Positions 6,013-13,217 of a stretch of DNA of 13,217 nt are shown here, piece by piece. The notes beneath the pieces are model-generated. The model was not told the origin of the DNA and searched no databases. It saw only the letters and a program-made list of their open reading frames with translations. Position 1 is the first letter of the stretch, and each line of letters opens with the position of its first letter. The position numbers and the translations under genes are program-made. Origin of the DNA: Chloroflexia bacterium (GTDB taxonomy: Bacteria; Chloroflexota; Chloroflexia; Thermomicrobiales; UBA6265); NCBI GenBank assembly GCA_013694885.1, contig JACDBO010000360.1, forward strand, positions 1 to 13,217. Direction: 5' to 3'.

Positions 6013-6938
6013 CTCGTTGTCTGACTCCCCCGGCGCAGCAGGCGCCCGGCCAGGTCCGTCAGTTCGGCACGGTGCTCGACGAGCGCCAGCCAGCGCTCCG
6101 GCAACGCCCGCACTCCGTAGGCGGCGCCGACGAGCGCTCCAGTCACCGCGCCGGTCGTGTCCGTGTCGCGGCCCAAACCGACCGCGGTCACGATCGCTTC
6201 CTCCGCGTTGGGCTGGTTCAGCAGGCACCAGAGTGCGGCCGTCAGGGTGGCCAACACGTAGCCGCCGGACGCCAGGTCATCCTCGGTGAGCGTGGGGACA
6301 CTCGTGACCGCGGCAACGACCAGCGACTCCTCGATGCCGGCGGTGGCCGCCTCGACGACGCCATCCAACGTGCCTTCGTTCAGCAGATGCACGATGACCT
6401 GGTTGAGCGCGACCGTCCCCCACGCCGCACGAGTATCGGCGTGGGTGATCCGCGCCGTGTCCAGCGAAGCGCGTCTGAGCCTGTCCGGTTCCATACGAAA
6501 GCGAAGGGCAACCGGGGCACAGCGCATGACCGCCCCGTTGCCTGCCGCGCCGCCGGGCGTTTGCCGGTTGACTCGCTCGCCGGCCTCGTCCCACGGCACA
6601 CCGTTCGCCAGCAGCGCGAGTGCCGCCCTCGTCGTGGTGCCGATGTCCTTTGGGTCGCTTCGATACCAACGAAGGAAATGTTCGGTGACGGCGGTCATGT
6701 CGAGGTGCTCCGCGTCGCAGGCGCGCGCCAGTGCCAACGCCATCGCCGTGTCGTCGGTGGTCTCGCCTGGCCGGAGGTCCCATGGACCGCCACCGACCAT
6801 ATCACGCACCCCGGCGGGGTAACGAGCGCCTATCATCTCCCGCGACTCGAACTCGACGGCGCCGCCGAGCGCGTCGCCGCAGGCCAATCCGAGCAAGCAC
6901 CCCACGTATCGGTCGATGAGCGAGTCGCTCGCCATCAT
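5994..6938 (-). CDS. ADP-ribosylglycohydrolase (DraG/ARH) family protein
   Basis: This family removes ADP-ribose from proteins or small molecules using two Mg2+ or Mn2+ ions, in the cytoplasm. In 314 residues the family motifs are clear: LLGLACGDALGGAVE near the N-terminus (15-29), the metal site GETTDDT (58-64), and GRDTDTTGA (256-264) with the second pair of metal-binding Asp residues (258, 260) followed by GALVGAAYG. All metal-site acidic residues are present, so activity is expected; the substrate is not readable. Start: ATGATG at 6938-6933, overlapping the TGA of the isomerase gene by ATGA, so the two are probably translationally coupled. The last codons (NTESA) and the stop come from the right end of the MITE-like repeat, so the original tail may have been different. 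Confidence 0.92.
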   Translation of the reverse strand: MMASDSLIDRYVGCLLGLACGDALGGAVEFESREMIGARYPAGVRDMVGGGPWDLRPGETTDDTAMALALARACDAEHLDMTAVTEHFLRWYRSDPKDIGTTTRAALALLANGVPWDEAGERVNRQTPGGAAGNGAVMRCAPVALRFRMEPDRLRRASLDTARITHADTRAAWGTVALNQVIVHLLNEGTLDGVVEAATAGIEESLVVAAVTSVPTLTEDDLASGGYVLATLTAALWCLLNQPNAEEAIVTAVGLGRDTDTTGAVTGALVGAAYGVRALPERWLALVEHRAELTDLAGRLLRRGSQTTSNTESA

Positions 6939-8014
6939 GGCGCTGCCCGGACATCGTCCAGCGGCCCGCCGAGGGCGGTGATCTCGTGCTCGGCCGCACC
7001 GGAGATTCGCGCCAGCGCCACGATCTCCGTGGCGATGTCCGGCACCCAGGCGCTCAACGCGACCAGTGGCCGCGACGCCTCCAGCCACAGCGGGACGGAG
7101 GCGGGCCAGATGACCGCCGACTGGCCGGGCGCGAGGGCGGCGGTGGCGCCGGCCGACCGGACGCTGCCCTCACCCGTCAGCACGGTCACCACCCGTGGGC
7201 TCTCGACCGCGATGAGCGGCGCCCGCTCTCCGGCGGCGAGGGCGATCCGTTCGAGCGCGAAATAACGGCAGGCGGCGAGGATGTGGCGCCGACCCGCGGT
7301 CGCGCGGACCGCGACGGGCGCGATCGGCTCCGGCATGAGTGTGGTGCAAGCGACGGCGAGTCCTTCGTCGATGTGCATCTCGCGCGGTCGACCCTGGGCA
7401 TCGCGCCGGCCCCAGTCGTCGAGCCGGTAGGTAACGTCGGAGGGTTGCTGGACCTCATAGACCATCACCCCCGCACCGAGCGCGTGGACCGTGCCGGCGG
7501 GAATCAAGACTGTCATTCCCGCGCGCGCCGGGATTGCCCGCAGCAGCGTCGCCGCCGAGCCATCCCGCCGCCGGCACGCATCCGCGAAGCGCTCGAAGGG
7601 AATGCCAGGTTGCAGTCCAAGGTAGAGGAGCGCGCCAGGATCGGCGGCGAGGACATGCCACGCCTCCGTCTTGCCGAGCCGGTCGAGCGGCCCCGCCGCC
7701 GCATCGTCCGGGTGGACCTGAATCGAGAGGTTTTCCGTGGCGTCGATGAGCTTGACCTGCAGGGGAAAGAGGGAGCGGCCACCGGCCGCCGTTCTCCCCC
7801 GTGCTCCAAGCCGCGTGGGATCGGCGGCAACCAGCTCGCCGAGGGTTCGACCGGCGCCGATGGTCGCCTCGTTGGCCGTCAGGAGTGCCTCACCGACCTG
7901 TACGTCGGGTGGGAGCTTCAGCCCGAGTGTCTCCAGCCGGCGCCCACCCCACGGCTTCACATCCAACCGCGGCGCCACGACCGCCGGGCCCCAGCCCTGC
8001 CGCTCACCCGTCAT
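6935..8014 (-). CDS. manA: Mannose-6-phosphate isomerase, type I (cupin)
   Basis: Interconverts fructose 6-phosphate and mannose 6-phosphate with a zinc ion, feeding mannose use and GDP-mannose synthesis for glycans. In 359 residues the family signatures are in order: KPWGG (20-24), QVHPDD (99-104, zinc ligands Gln and His), GKTEAWHV (114-121, zinc ligand Glu), IPAGTVHALG (171-180, zinc ligand His) and YEVQQPSDVTYRLDDWGRR (186-204). The C-terminal third is a second cupin-like beta domain. It resembles the short Bacillus-type enzymes rather than the longer E. coli form. I chose the ATG at 8014 because GGGAGG lies five bases upstream; two in-frame GTG codons (8020, 8017) are too close to that site. 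It is 49 bp downstream of the DUF305 gene and overlaps the ADP-ribosylglycohydrolase gene by four bases. Confidence 0.94.
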   Translation of the reverse strand: MTGERQGWGPAVVAPRLDVKPWGGRRLETLGLKLPPDVQVGEALLTANEATIGAGRTLGELVAADPTRLGARGRTAAGGRSLFPLQVKLIDATENLSIQVHPDDAAAGPLDRLGKTEAWHVLAADPGALLYLGLQPGIPFERFADACRRRDGSAATLLRAIPARAGMTVLIPAGTVHALGAGVMVYEVQQPSDVTYRLDDWGRRDAQGRPREMHIDEGLAVACTTLMPEPIAPVAVRATAGRRHILAACRYFALERIALAAGERAPLIAVESPRVVTVLTGEGSVRSAGATAALAPGQSAVIWPASVPLWLEASRPLVALSAWVPDIATEIVALARISGAAEHEITALGGPLDDVRAAP

Positions 8015-8063
8015 CACCACCTCCCGCCCTCCAAGGGAGCCAACTCAGCCCCGAGTCTTTCGT

Positions 8064-8834
8064 TTACGCCGGTGTGGCTGAGGCGAACCATTGGTCGCGC
8101 CAGATCGTCATTTGGGCGATCTCCGCGGCTTGGGAATCGACGACATTCTGGGCCAGGCCCTTCAGGTCCGGGTGCTCGGCGCGCTGGAGGGCGACTTCGG
8201 CCATCGAGATCGCCTCCTGGTGGTGGACCGTCATCTGGTCGATGAACGCTAGATCGAATGGTCCCTCGGCCATGCAGAGTGCCCGTGCGGACGCGGACGC
8301 GTCCATCATCTCCATGCCGCCGCTGTCGGCGGGCATCCCCATCTCGGCCATCGCCTGGTCGAGCACGCCCATCTGGGCCGCCATGCTGGCGAGCGGCGTA
8401 TCGGGATACCAAGCGTGCCGCCAGGCGGTGAGTTGATCGAGCTCGGCCCGCTGCGCGGCGATGATCTGTTCGGCCAGCAGGCGGAGTTCGGGGTGCTCGG
8501 CGCGCGCGAGCGCGATCTCGCCCATCGCGATCGCGCCTTCATGGTGGACCGCCATCAGGTCGATAAAGGCCAGGTCAAAGGCCGGCAGCGCGACCGGCGT
8601 CGCCGCGGGACTCGCCGCGAGGTCGCCGTGACCCATCCCGGCCCCATCGGCGGCAGGGGTAGCTTCACTCGCGAGAAACTGGCAGGGGTCGGCGCTGGGC
8701 GTGCCCTCGTCATAGTCCTGCGTGGCGGCGGCGCTGCTCGTACCAGCAACCAGCGTCAGCAAAACCAGTGTCGCGATCAGGCGCCACCGCCGCATGGCGA
8801 CAGCGCGTGGGTTCTTGGTCGGCACAATCTGCAT
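8064..8834 (-). CDS. Exported protein with two tandem DUF305 domains
   Basis: 256 residues. A basic N-terminus and hydrophobic core (about 14-36, MRRWRLIATLVLLTLVAGTSSAAA) form a signal peptide, so it acts outside the membrane. Two ferritin-like DUF305 domains follow, about 86-143 and 193-250. Each has the pattern FDLAFID-M-VHH-AI-M-E-AL-RAEHP, with paired His at 97-98 and 204-205, and ends with an AW or QW motif. The linkers are Met/His-rich (GMGHG at 66-70, MAEMGMPADSGGMEMM). DUF305 proteins such as cyanobacterial CopM bind copper, so a periplasm- or surface-located metal-binding role is inferred. The ATG start has AGGAAGGGA just upstream. It lies 68 bp after the M28 peptidase and 49 bp before the isomerase, same strand. 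Confidence 0.9.
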   Translation of the reverse strand: MQIVPTKNPRAVAMRRWRLIATLVLLTLVAGTSSAAATQDYDEGTPSADPCQFLASEATPAADGAGMGHGDLAASPAATPVALPAFDLAFIDLMAVHHEGAIAMGEIALARAEHPELRLLAEQIIAAQRAELDQLTAWRHAWYPDTPLASMAAQMGVLDQAMAEMGMPADSGGMEMMDASASARALCMAEGPFDLAFIDQMTVHHQEAISMAEVALQRAEHPDLKGLAQNVVDSQAAEIAQMTIWRDQWFASATPA

Positions 8835-8902
8835 AGGTCCCTTCCTGATGAGGCCGTATCGACGACGGTTCCTGTCTGACTACGGGTGGCGATGGGTGTC
8901 CA

Positions 8903-10465
8903 CTACTCGCGAACGAGGGCGCCGACGGAAAGCAGCACGATCTGCGCGGCACTGACCGTGTTGGGGATGGAGACCTTCTCCGCCGTGTCGGCGGGCGAGT
9001 GGTGGATCGGACTCTGACCGTAGAGTTCCCGCGCCACCATCACGGCTTCGAGCCCCTGATCGCGCAGCTTGTTGTCGTCGGCGACGATCGCGGGGTTCTG
9101 GCGCACCATCATGTCCTGGCCCAACCCGTACGCCTCGTTCATCCGCACTATCAGTTCCTCCATCCAGGCCGAGCCGCCATCGGCGTTGAGGATCAGCAGC
9201 GCACCTTGCCGCTCGGAGCCGACGGAGTCGATGTTGAAGATCCCCTCATAGGGGATGTCTTCGGCGACGGCGTTGCGTGCGAACGACTTGGTGCCGAGGA
9301 TGCCGACTTCCTCGGCATTCACGAAGATGATGCGCAGCGAGTGTTTCAACTCGTATCCGGCGAGGATGCGCGCGATCTCCAGCGCGGAGGCCATACCGGT
9401 GCTGTTGTCGTCGGCACCGGGCGCGGACGAGACATCGGTCGAGATCGAGTCGAAATGCGCCAGCACACCGTAGATCGCGCTCGGGTCTCGACCGGGAATC
9501 TCGCCGACGACGTTGACCGCCAGCAACCCCTCCGGGGTGAGGAAGTCCTCGTACCAGACGGTCAAACCCTCGGCTTCGAGCTGGCGAAAGAGGTACTCAG
9601 CGGCCATCGCGTTACCGGTGGAGGTGTAGTAGCGAGTCCCGACACCGGTCCCGTCGTTCGAGCTCATGCCCTGGAGATCGAGGATGGTCTGCTCGATGCG
9701 CTCGCTGTCCACCTGTGGCGGGAGTGTGCCGAGATCGACGTTGGCGAGCCGTGGTCCTTCGCCGGCGCTCCCCGGCTGGGACGGTGGTGCTGGTTTCAGC
9801 TTCTCGACCCAGATCCCCGCCGCGACGAGGTCCGCCACCCGCGCCGGCACCTTGTCGACCCGGACGATGGCGTGTTCGTCGACGCGATCGAGCACCGTGC
9901 CGAAGGCCGCGACCTCCGGCCGCTCGCGCACGCCCGCCGGCAACCGGGTGGCGTAGAGGTAGAGCGTCTCCGGCGACTCTCTGACCATCGTCATCGGCAC
10001 ACCGGCGTCTTGCAGCCGGGCGACGGTCTCCTTCGCCACGACCGCCCATAGCCAGGCGCCTCCCGCATAGGATGGGCGCACCCCAGTTTGGGCGAGGATT
10101 GCCGCCACGGGCTCGGTGGTGGGCGCCCGAACCAGACACGCCTCTCGGCATCGGTTCGCGAGTTTCGGCTGCTCCGGTGTGGCGACGGGTGTCCCTTGCG
10201 TCCGGGTGGGAGTCACGACGGTAGCGCTCGCCTCCGGCGAGACAGGGAGCGAGCGCCCGGCAACCGTTGGGACGGCATTCGCTTGCTCCGCGGTGACGGT
10301 TGGAGTCGGGGTCGGGGTCGCCACGTCGGTGCCGGTGAGCCGGTTGACCACGAAGACGGCGAGCACCAGCCCCATGACCACACCGATCCGCGCCCACGGC
10401 AGGCGAGTCGCGCGGCCGGCTGACTCGCTCGGCGGGTTAGCTGGTGGATCGACGGAGGATGGCAT
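8903..10465 (-). CDS. Membrane-anchored M28-family metallopeptidase
   Basis: 520 residues. Cytoplasmic tail 1-25, one membrane span about 27-41 (IGVVMGLVLAVFVV), then a Pro/Thr/Val-rich stalk to about 100, a Cys pair at 106/110, a non-catalytic domain to about 235, and the M28 aminopeptidase domain from about 250. Zinc and catalytic residues are all visible: AHFDS (His337, Asp339), GADDNSTG (Asp353 the probable bridging ligand), NAEE (Glu385 base, Glu386 ligand), NIDSVG (Asp413) and HHSPADT (His489). It is therefore probably an active extracellular aminopeptidase, anchored with the catalytic part outside. The ATG at 10465 gives the anchor directly; its ribosome-binding site is weak. It heads the four-gene minus-strand run. 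Peptide specificity cannot be read. Confidence 0.92.
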   Translation of the reverse strand: MPSSVDPPANPPSESAGRATRLPWARIGVVMGLVLAVFVVNRLTGTDVATPTPTPTVTAEQANAVPTVAGRSLPVSPEASATVVTPTRTQGTPVATPEQPKLANRCREACLVRAPTTEPVAAILAQTGVRPSYAGGAWLWAVVAKETVARLQDAGVPMTMVRESPETLYLYATRLPAGVRERPEVAAFGTVLDRVDEHAIVRVDKVPARVADLVAAGIWVEKLKPAPPSQPGSAGEGPRLANVDLGTLPPQVDSERIEQTILDLQGMSSNDGTGVGTRYYTSTGNAMAAEYLFRQLEAEGLTVWYEDFLTPEGLLAVNVVGEIPGRDPSAIYGVLAHFDSISTDVSSAPGADDNSTGMASALEIARILAGYELKHSLRIIFVNAEEVGILGTKSFARNAVAEDIPYEGIFNIDSVGSERQGALLILNADGGSAWMEELIVRMNEAYGLGQDMMVRQNPAIVADDNKLRDQGLEAVMVARELYGQSPIHHSPADTAEKVSIPNTVSAAQIVLLSVGALVRE

Positions 10466-10580
10466 CTTGGTGATCTGCTCGCGGACGGGTAACGACGCAA
10501 CCTGTCGTCACAAATGGTTGAGTGGACGCGCGGCTGGCCGCCTCGAGGTGACGGGTCACTCCCGAAGGCCGACGCCGGAT

Positions 10581-10597
10581 ATTCGGTCGAATCGACG
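10581..10597. promoter_or_regulatory. Nested palindromes upstream of the M28 gene
   Basis: ATTCGGTCGAAT (10581-10592) is palindromic except for its two central bases, and GTCGAATCGAC (10586-10596) overlaps it as a second palindrome. They lie about 115 bp before the peptidase start, where an operator could be. No clear promoter boxes were found. Confidence 0.25.
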
Positions 10598-10701
10598 TTT
10601 TCCATGCTAGCAGACGCCGATGGTGGCCGGCGAGGTACGCGGCTACGGGCGGGCGACGCGCTATCGCCCAGATTACATGTCAGTCGCGTGTCGGTTAGCC
10701 C

Positions 10702-10756
10702 CCAGCCTGTCATTTCTCGCCGATAACTATCACTACGGCTCGAAATGAAGGGCTGG
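10702..10756. other. Three-tier imperfect hairpin
   Basis: Nested arms: CCAGCC/GGCTGG (10702-10707 with 10751-10756), TCATTTC/GAAATGA (10710-10716 with 10742-10748), GCCG/CGGC (10719-10722 with 10736-10739). They are separated by 2x2 internal loops and capped by a 13-base AT-rich loop. Seventeen base pairs in 55 bases is far more order than expected in intergenic DNA. It could be a small structured RNA or a mobile-element end. Confidence 0.45.
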
Positions 10757-10851
10757 CTGTACGCCAAAGGTAACGCGGTAGTAGTGCGGGCCAGCCTTTC
10801 CGGCCCATGCCGAACGGCCAAAGCTTTCTGTGCCTCAGTGTCAACTCAAAA

Positions 10852-10973
10852 ATGAGGGGTTCCCCAGCTTAGGACTCGATCGAGCGCTGCGTTTGGCCGT
10901 TGAGGAGTGCATTCCTGGCCGCTCATTGGGCGTTTCCCCTCATATTGGAGGGTGGAAAACGCCGCCGCGGCGG
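10852..10973. other. Cluster of inverted repeats in the gene-free region
   Basis: ATGAGGGG (10852-10859) and CCCCTCAT (10936-10943) are perfect arms 76 bp apart. Between them lie the palindrome CTCGATCGAG (10875-10884) and a near-palindrome AGGAGTGCATTCCT (10903-10916); after them is CCGCCGCGGCGG (10962-10973). No coding potential is convincing. The whole of 10466-11354 lacks a supported gene; a 67-codon ORF at 11080-11283 has mixed codon use and no recognisable features. Confidence 0.3.
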
Positions 10974-11029
10974 TCATTGTCCAACACTCGCCTTGGCCTC
11001 GGAACTGGCGGACTATGACAAGCAGGCCA

Positions 11030-11059
11030 TTGCGTGCTACGGTGGTTACAGACTACGCT
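11030..11059 (+). promoter_or_regulatory. Possible promoter for the M23 peptidase gene
   Basis: TTGCGT (11030-11035), 18-bp spacer, TACGCT (11054-11059). The -10 sequence and spacing match the stronger recombinase promoter at 3882-3911. It would leave a leader of about 290 bases before the gene at 11355. No better site was found nearer the gene. Confidence 0.3.
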
Positions 11060-11354
11060 CTGAACGTACATGGGGGACCATGAAACGGCAAGTGGGCGGC
11101 GAGTCAGAGTGGATGCGCGGCAGCGCGCGTCGCCCAGGCAGCGCACGCGTTTGCCGTCGTTTCCCCTGGTACGGTCCACGATTCCAGGCGGTGGTGGTAC
11201 ATCGGCTGGAACGTGCGCGTGGAGGAGCGGCGAGCGCGGGCTGGCGCGTCGCCGCGTCTCTTCATTTTATTTGCCACAAGTGATACGTCGTTGATTCAGG
11301 GACACGAGCGCCGCCGGGAAACCGGTCGACGCGGGACCTGGGGTTGGGGGACTG

Positions 11355-13217
11355 ATGCAGATCCACAAGGCGCGGCGTTCGCGCTCGTTGGGCTCGCTCC
11401 ACGTTGTTCATCCGGCGCGATCCGCCATCCGTACTAGCCTGGTCGCCTGTGTGCTGGTGATGCTCACGGTGATGGCCCAGTGGAGCGGGGTCGGGCCTGG
11501 ATGGCTCGCCGACGACTCCGGTGCCGCCCTCGCCAACCACACGCGAATCAAGATGCCCTTCCGCTCCGGGCAGAGCTGGACGATCGGCCAGGGCTACAAC
11601 ACCAGCCCCACCGAGGGCGGCAGCCACTGGAACTGCGACCCCGCCACGCTCATGGACAGCATCTCCCAGACGCACTCCTGCCGCGCGCCCTATCAATACA
11701 AGTACTCCCTCGACCTCGCCCGCACCGACGGCAACACCGTCGGCGAGCCGGTCCTCTCCCCGGTCGACGGTACGATCCGCTGGATCGACGAGGCGACCGG
11801 CGGCATGTCGATCAACCTCGGCGACGGGTATGCCGTCGCTTTTTTCCACGCCGATCTGGCGGCCGGGCTCACCGAAGGCCAGCCGGTCACCCAGGGTCAG
11901 GTGCTCGGGTGGGTGGCGAACTCCGGGTTCGCCAACAATGGCGGTTGGCCGCACATCCACCTCGCGCTATGGCAGACGACCGACGGCGGCAACTGGAGCC
12001 GCAACGCGGTCCCCTTCGGTGGCGCGCAAGCACTGGACGGTTTTGATCTGCCCGCGCTCGCCAGTTCCACCCGCAACCAGTACCGCGGCAAGGCCGTCAC
12101 CTCCACCAACGTCGAGACGTCCAGCGCGCTGCCTCCCGCGCCGACCCTGAAGAGCCCGGCCACCGGGACGGTCTACGATGCTTCAAGCGCCTACGTGACG
12201 CTCGGGTGGAACGCCGTCGCCGGCGCCACTGCCTACCAGGCCGTCATCAACGGCACGACCTACGGCCCGTGGCTGACCGCGACGTCCTGGAAGACCAACC
12301 TGCTGCCGGCCGGCACCTACAGCTGGCAGGTGCGCGCCCGCAACGCCACCGGCATCGGCCCCTTGAGTCCGACGTGGGTCTTCACCATCGACGACGGGAC
12401 GACATCGGCCCCCGAACCAGCACCGACCGGCGACCTGGCGGTCACGCTCAGCCAGACGCAGGGCCCGGCGGCGGCCACGATCAGCGTCGGCGGCACCGGT
12501 TTCGCCTCGGGCGAGCGCGTCAACCTCCGCTGGGACAGCGCCTCGGCCACGCCGCTCACCACCGTGACCGCCAGCAGCGGCGGCGCGTTCACCGCGCAGG
12601 TGACGGTGCCGGACGCGACGCGCGGCGCGCACGCCTTCTACGCCACCGGGGAGACCAGCGGCAAGCAAGCGAGCGCCAGCTACACGTTGACCGCATCGCT
12701 GGCGCGCACGCCGACTGAAGGCGTCCCCGGCACGCAGATCGCCGTGACCGCCCGCGGCTTCGGCGCGAACGAGGGAGTCAAGCTCACCTGGCAGAGCGCG
12801 ACGGGTTCGACTCTCGGCACCGCCACGACCAACGCCGCCGGCACCGCCACCTTGACGATCACGCTGCCGAGCGCCAGTCCCGGCTGGAACGACTACACCG
12901 GTGTCGGGCTCACCAGCGGCATCCGCGCCTGGGGCGCGATCAAGGTGCTGCCGAGTGTCACCCTCTCCCCGACCAGCGCGTCGCCGGGGCAGCAAGTGAC
13001 GGTAACCGCTCAGGGATTCCCCGCCGCGAAGGCCCTCTCGGTCGCGTGGAACAAGACGGCGACCAGCCCCGGCACCCAGGTCTGCTCCGGCACCGCGAGC
13101 ACGTCCGGCACGTTCAGCTGCATCTTTACCGTACCGAGCAGTGCGGCCGGCGCCTTCCCGGTCACCGTTACCAGTGTTGACGGCACCACCAGGGCGGCGA
13201 CGCTGACGGTGCTCGGC
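11355..13217 (+). CDS. Secreted M23-family peptidase with FnIII-like and Ig-like repeats (3' end outside window)
   Basis: Open from ATG 11355 to the window edge, 621 codons without a stop. An Arg-rich N-terminus and hydrophobic core (about 28-45) form a signal peptide or anchor. About 65-225 is a LytM/M23 peptidase domain, zinc enzymes that cut peptidoglycan cross-bridges: YSLDLA (Asp120), PVLSPVDGTI, FFHADL (His165) and the HxH motif WPHIHLAL (His200, His202). The usual first zinc His four residues before Asp120 is Lys116; His91 in GGSH probably replaces it, with an insertion containing Cys94 and Cys109 between. About 260-346 is fibronectin-III-like. From about 359 there are three Ig/IPT-like repeats of about 85-90 residues, each with a GTxVxVxGxGF-type start. 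The ATG is preceded by GGGGG, and an in-frame stop lies 60 bases upstream. Confidence 0.9.
   Translation, partial: MQIHKARRSRSLGSLHVVHPARSAIRTSLVACVLVMLTVMAQWSGVGPGWLADDSGAALANHTRIKMPFRSGQSWTIGQGYNTSPTEGGSHWNCDPATLMDSISQTHSCRAPYQYKYSLDLARTDGNTVGEPVLSPVDGTIRWIDEATGGMSINLGDGYAVAFFHADLAAGLTEGQPVTQGQVLGWVANSGFANNGGWPHIHLALWQTTDGGNWSRNAVPFGGAQALDGFDLPALASSTRNQYRGKAVTSTNVETSSALPPAPTLKSPATGTVYDASSAYVTLGWNAVAGATAYQAVINGTTYGPWLTATSWKTNLLPAGTYSWQVRARNATGIGPLSPTWVFTIDDGTTSAPEPAPTGDLAVTLSQTQGPAAATISVGGTGFASGERVNLRWDSASATPLTTVTASSGGAFTAQVTVPDATRGAHAFYATGETSGKQASASYTLTASLARTPTEGVPGTQIAVTARGFGANEGVKLTWQSATGSTLGTATTNAAGTATLTITLPSASPGWNDYTGVGLTSGIRAWGAIKVLPSVTLSPTSASPGQQVTVTAQGFPAAKALSVAWNKTATSPGTQVCSGTASTSGTFSCIFTVPSSAAGAFPVTVTSVDGTTRAATLTVLG

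Noticed and set aside
6072..8245. Long plus-strand ORFs (6072-7265 and 6986-8245) antisense to the isomerase and glycohydrolase genes
   Set aside because: The minus-strand genes carry complete family motifs; these antisense frames show none.
8999..10051. Plus-strand ORF of 350 codons antisense to the M28 peptidase
   Set aside because: Antisense frame of a gene whose catalytic motifs are complete; the product is low in complexity.
10691..10780. Possible integron attC site around the three-tier hairpin
   Set aside because: GTTAG- and GTAAC-like ends exist, but the R and L box pairing required for attC is absent and there is no integrase or cassette array.
10900..11283. ORF of 127 codons (or 67 codons from the ATG at 11080) ahead of the M23 gene
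   Set aside because: Arg-rich, mixed third-position use, no domain, and it runs through palindromes. Kept only as a remark in the gene-free region.
11480..12150. Plus-strand ORFs in the two other frames within the M23 peptidase gene, and a minus-strand ORF at 12183-12995
   Set aside because: The frame beginning at 11355 contains the signal peptide, HxH motif and Ig repeats and stays open to the window end, so the others are shadows.

Overview
The window is 13.2 kb of uniformly GC-rich bacterial DNA with nine credible protein-coding genes. No rRNA, tRNA or CRISPR array was seen. The gene set (sirtuin, long ArsR-type regulator, isolated tyrosine recombinase, tandem DUF305 protein, cupin-type mannose-6-phosphate isomerase, ADP-ribosylglycohydrolase, membrane-anchored M28 peptidase, secreted M23 peptidase with Ig-like repeats) and the dispersed short repeats would fit a Chloroflexota genome, perhaps Thermomicrobia/Sphaerobacter-like. 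That is an inference from style; no marker gene here proves it.

Layout. 87-893 (-) is a sirtuin deacylase. 894-1467 is mostly a divergent intergenic region leading to a small TPR-like helical gene (1468-1857, +). 1858-2590 has no convincing gene. It holds a MITE-like repeat (1894-2066), two strong hairpins, a chain of tiny overlapping ORFs and a promoter/operator-like patch. 2591-3724 (-) is an ArsR-type regulator whose upstream region contains an AT-rich inverted repeat over a possible -10 box. 3960-5093 (+) is a tyrosine recombinase behind a good sigma70-type promoter; two of its six usual catalytic positions are substituted. 5251-5781 (+) is an unidentified integral membrane protein.

A second copy of the MITE-like repeat (5861-6012) runs into the 3' end of a four-gene minus-strand run: M28 peptidase (10465-8903), tandem DUF305 protein (8834-8064), mannose-6-phosphate isomerase (8014-6935) and ADP-ribosylglycohydrolase (6938-5994). 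The last two overlap by ATGA and are probably translationally coupled; gaps between the others are only 68 and 49 bp. The first two products are exported or membrane-anchored, the last two cytoplasmic, so shared transcription is plausible but a shared pathway is not evident.

10466-11354 is an unusually long gene-free region containing a three-tier hairpin and several inverted repeats. From 11355 to the window end (+) runs the N-terminal 621 residues of a secreted M23 peptidase with a fibronectin-III-like domain and three Ig-like repeats; its 3' end lies outside the window.

I see no clear new multi-gene defence or metabolic system. The best leads are the pair of MITE-like repeats, which share an internal hairpin with one compensatory base-pair change, the recombinase with substituted catalytic residues, and the structured gene-free regions at 2.1-2.6 kb and 10.7-11.0 kb.
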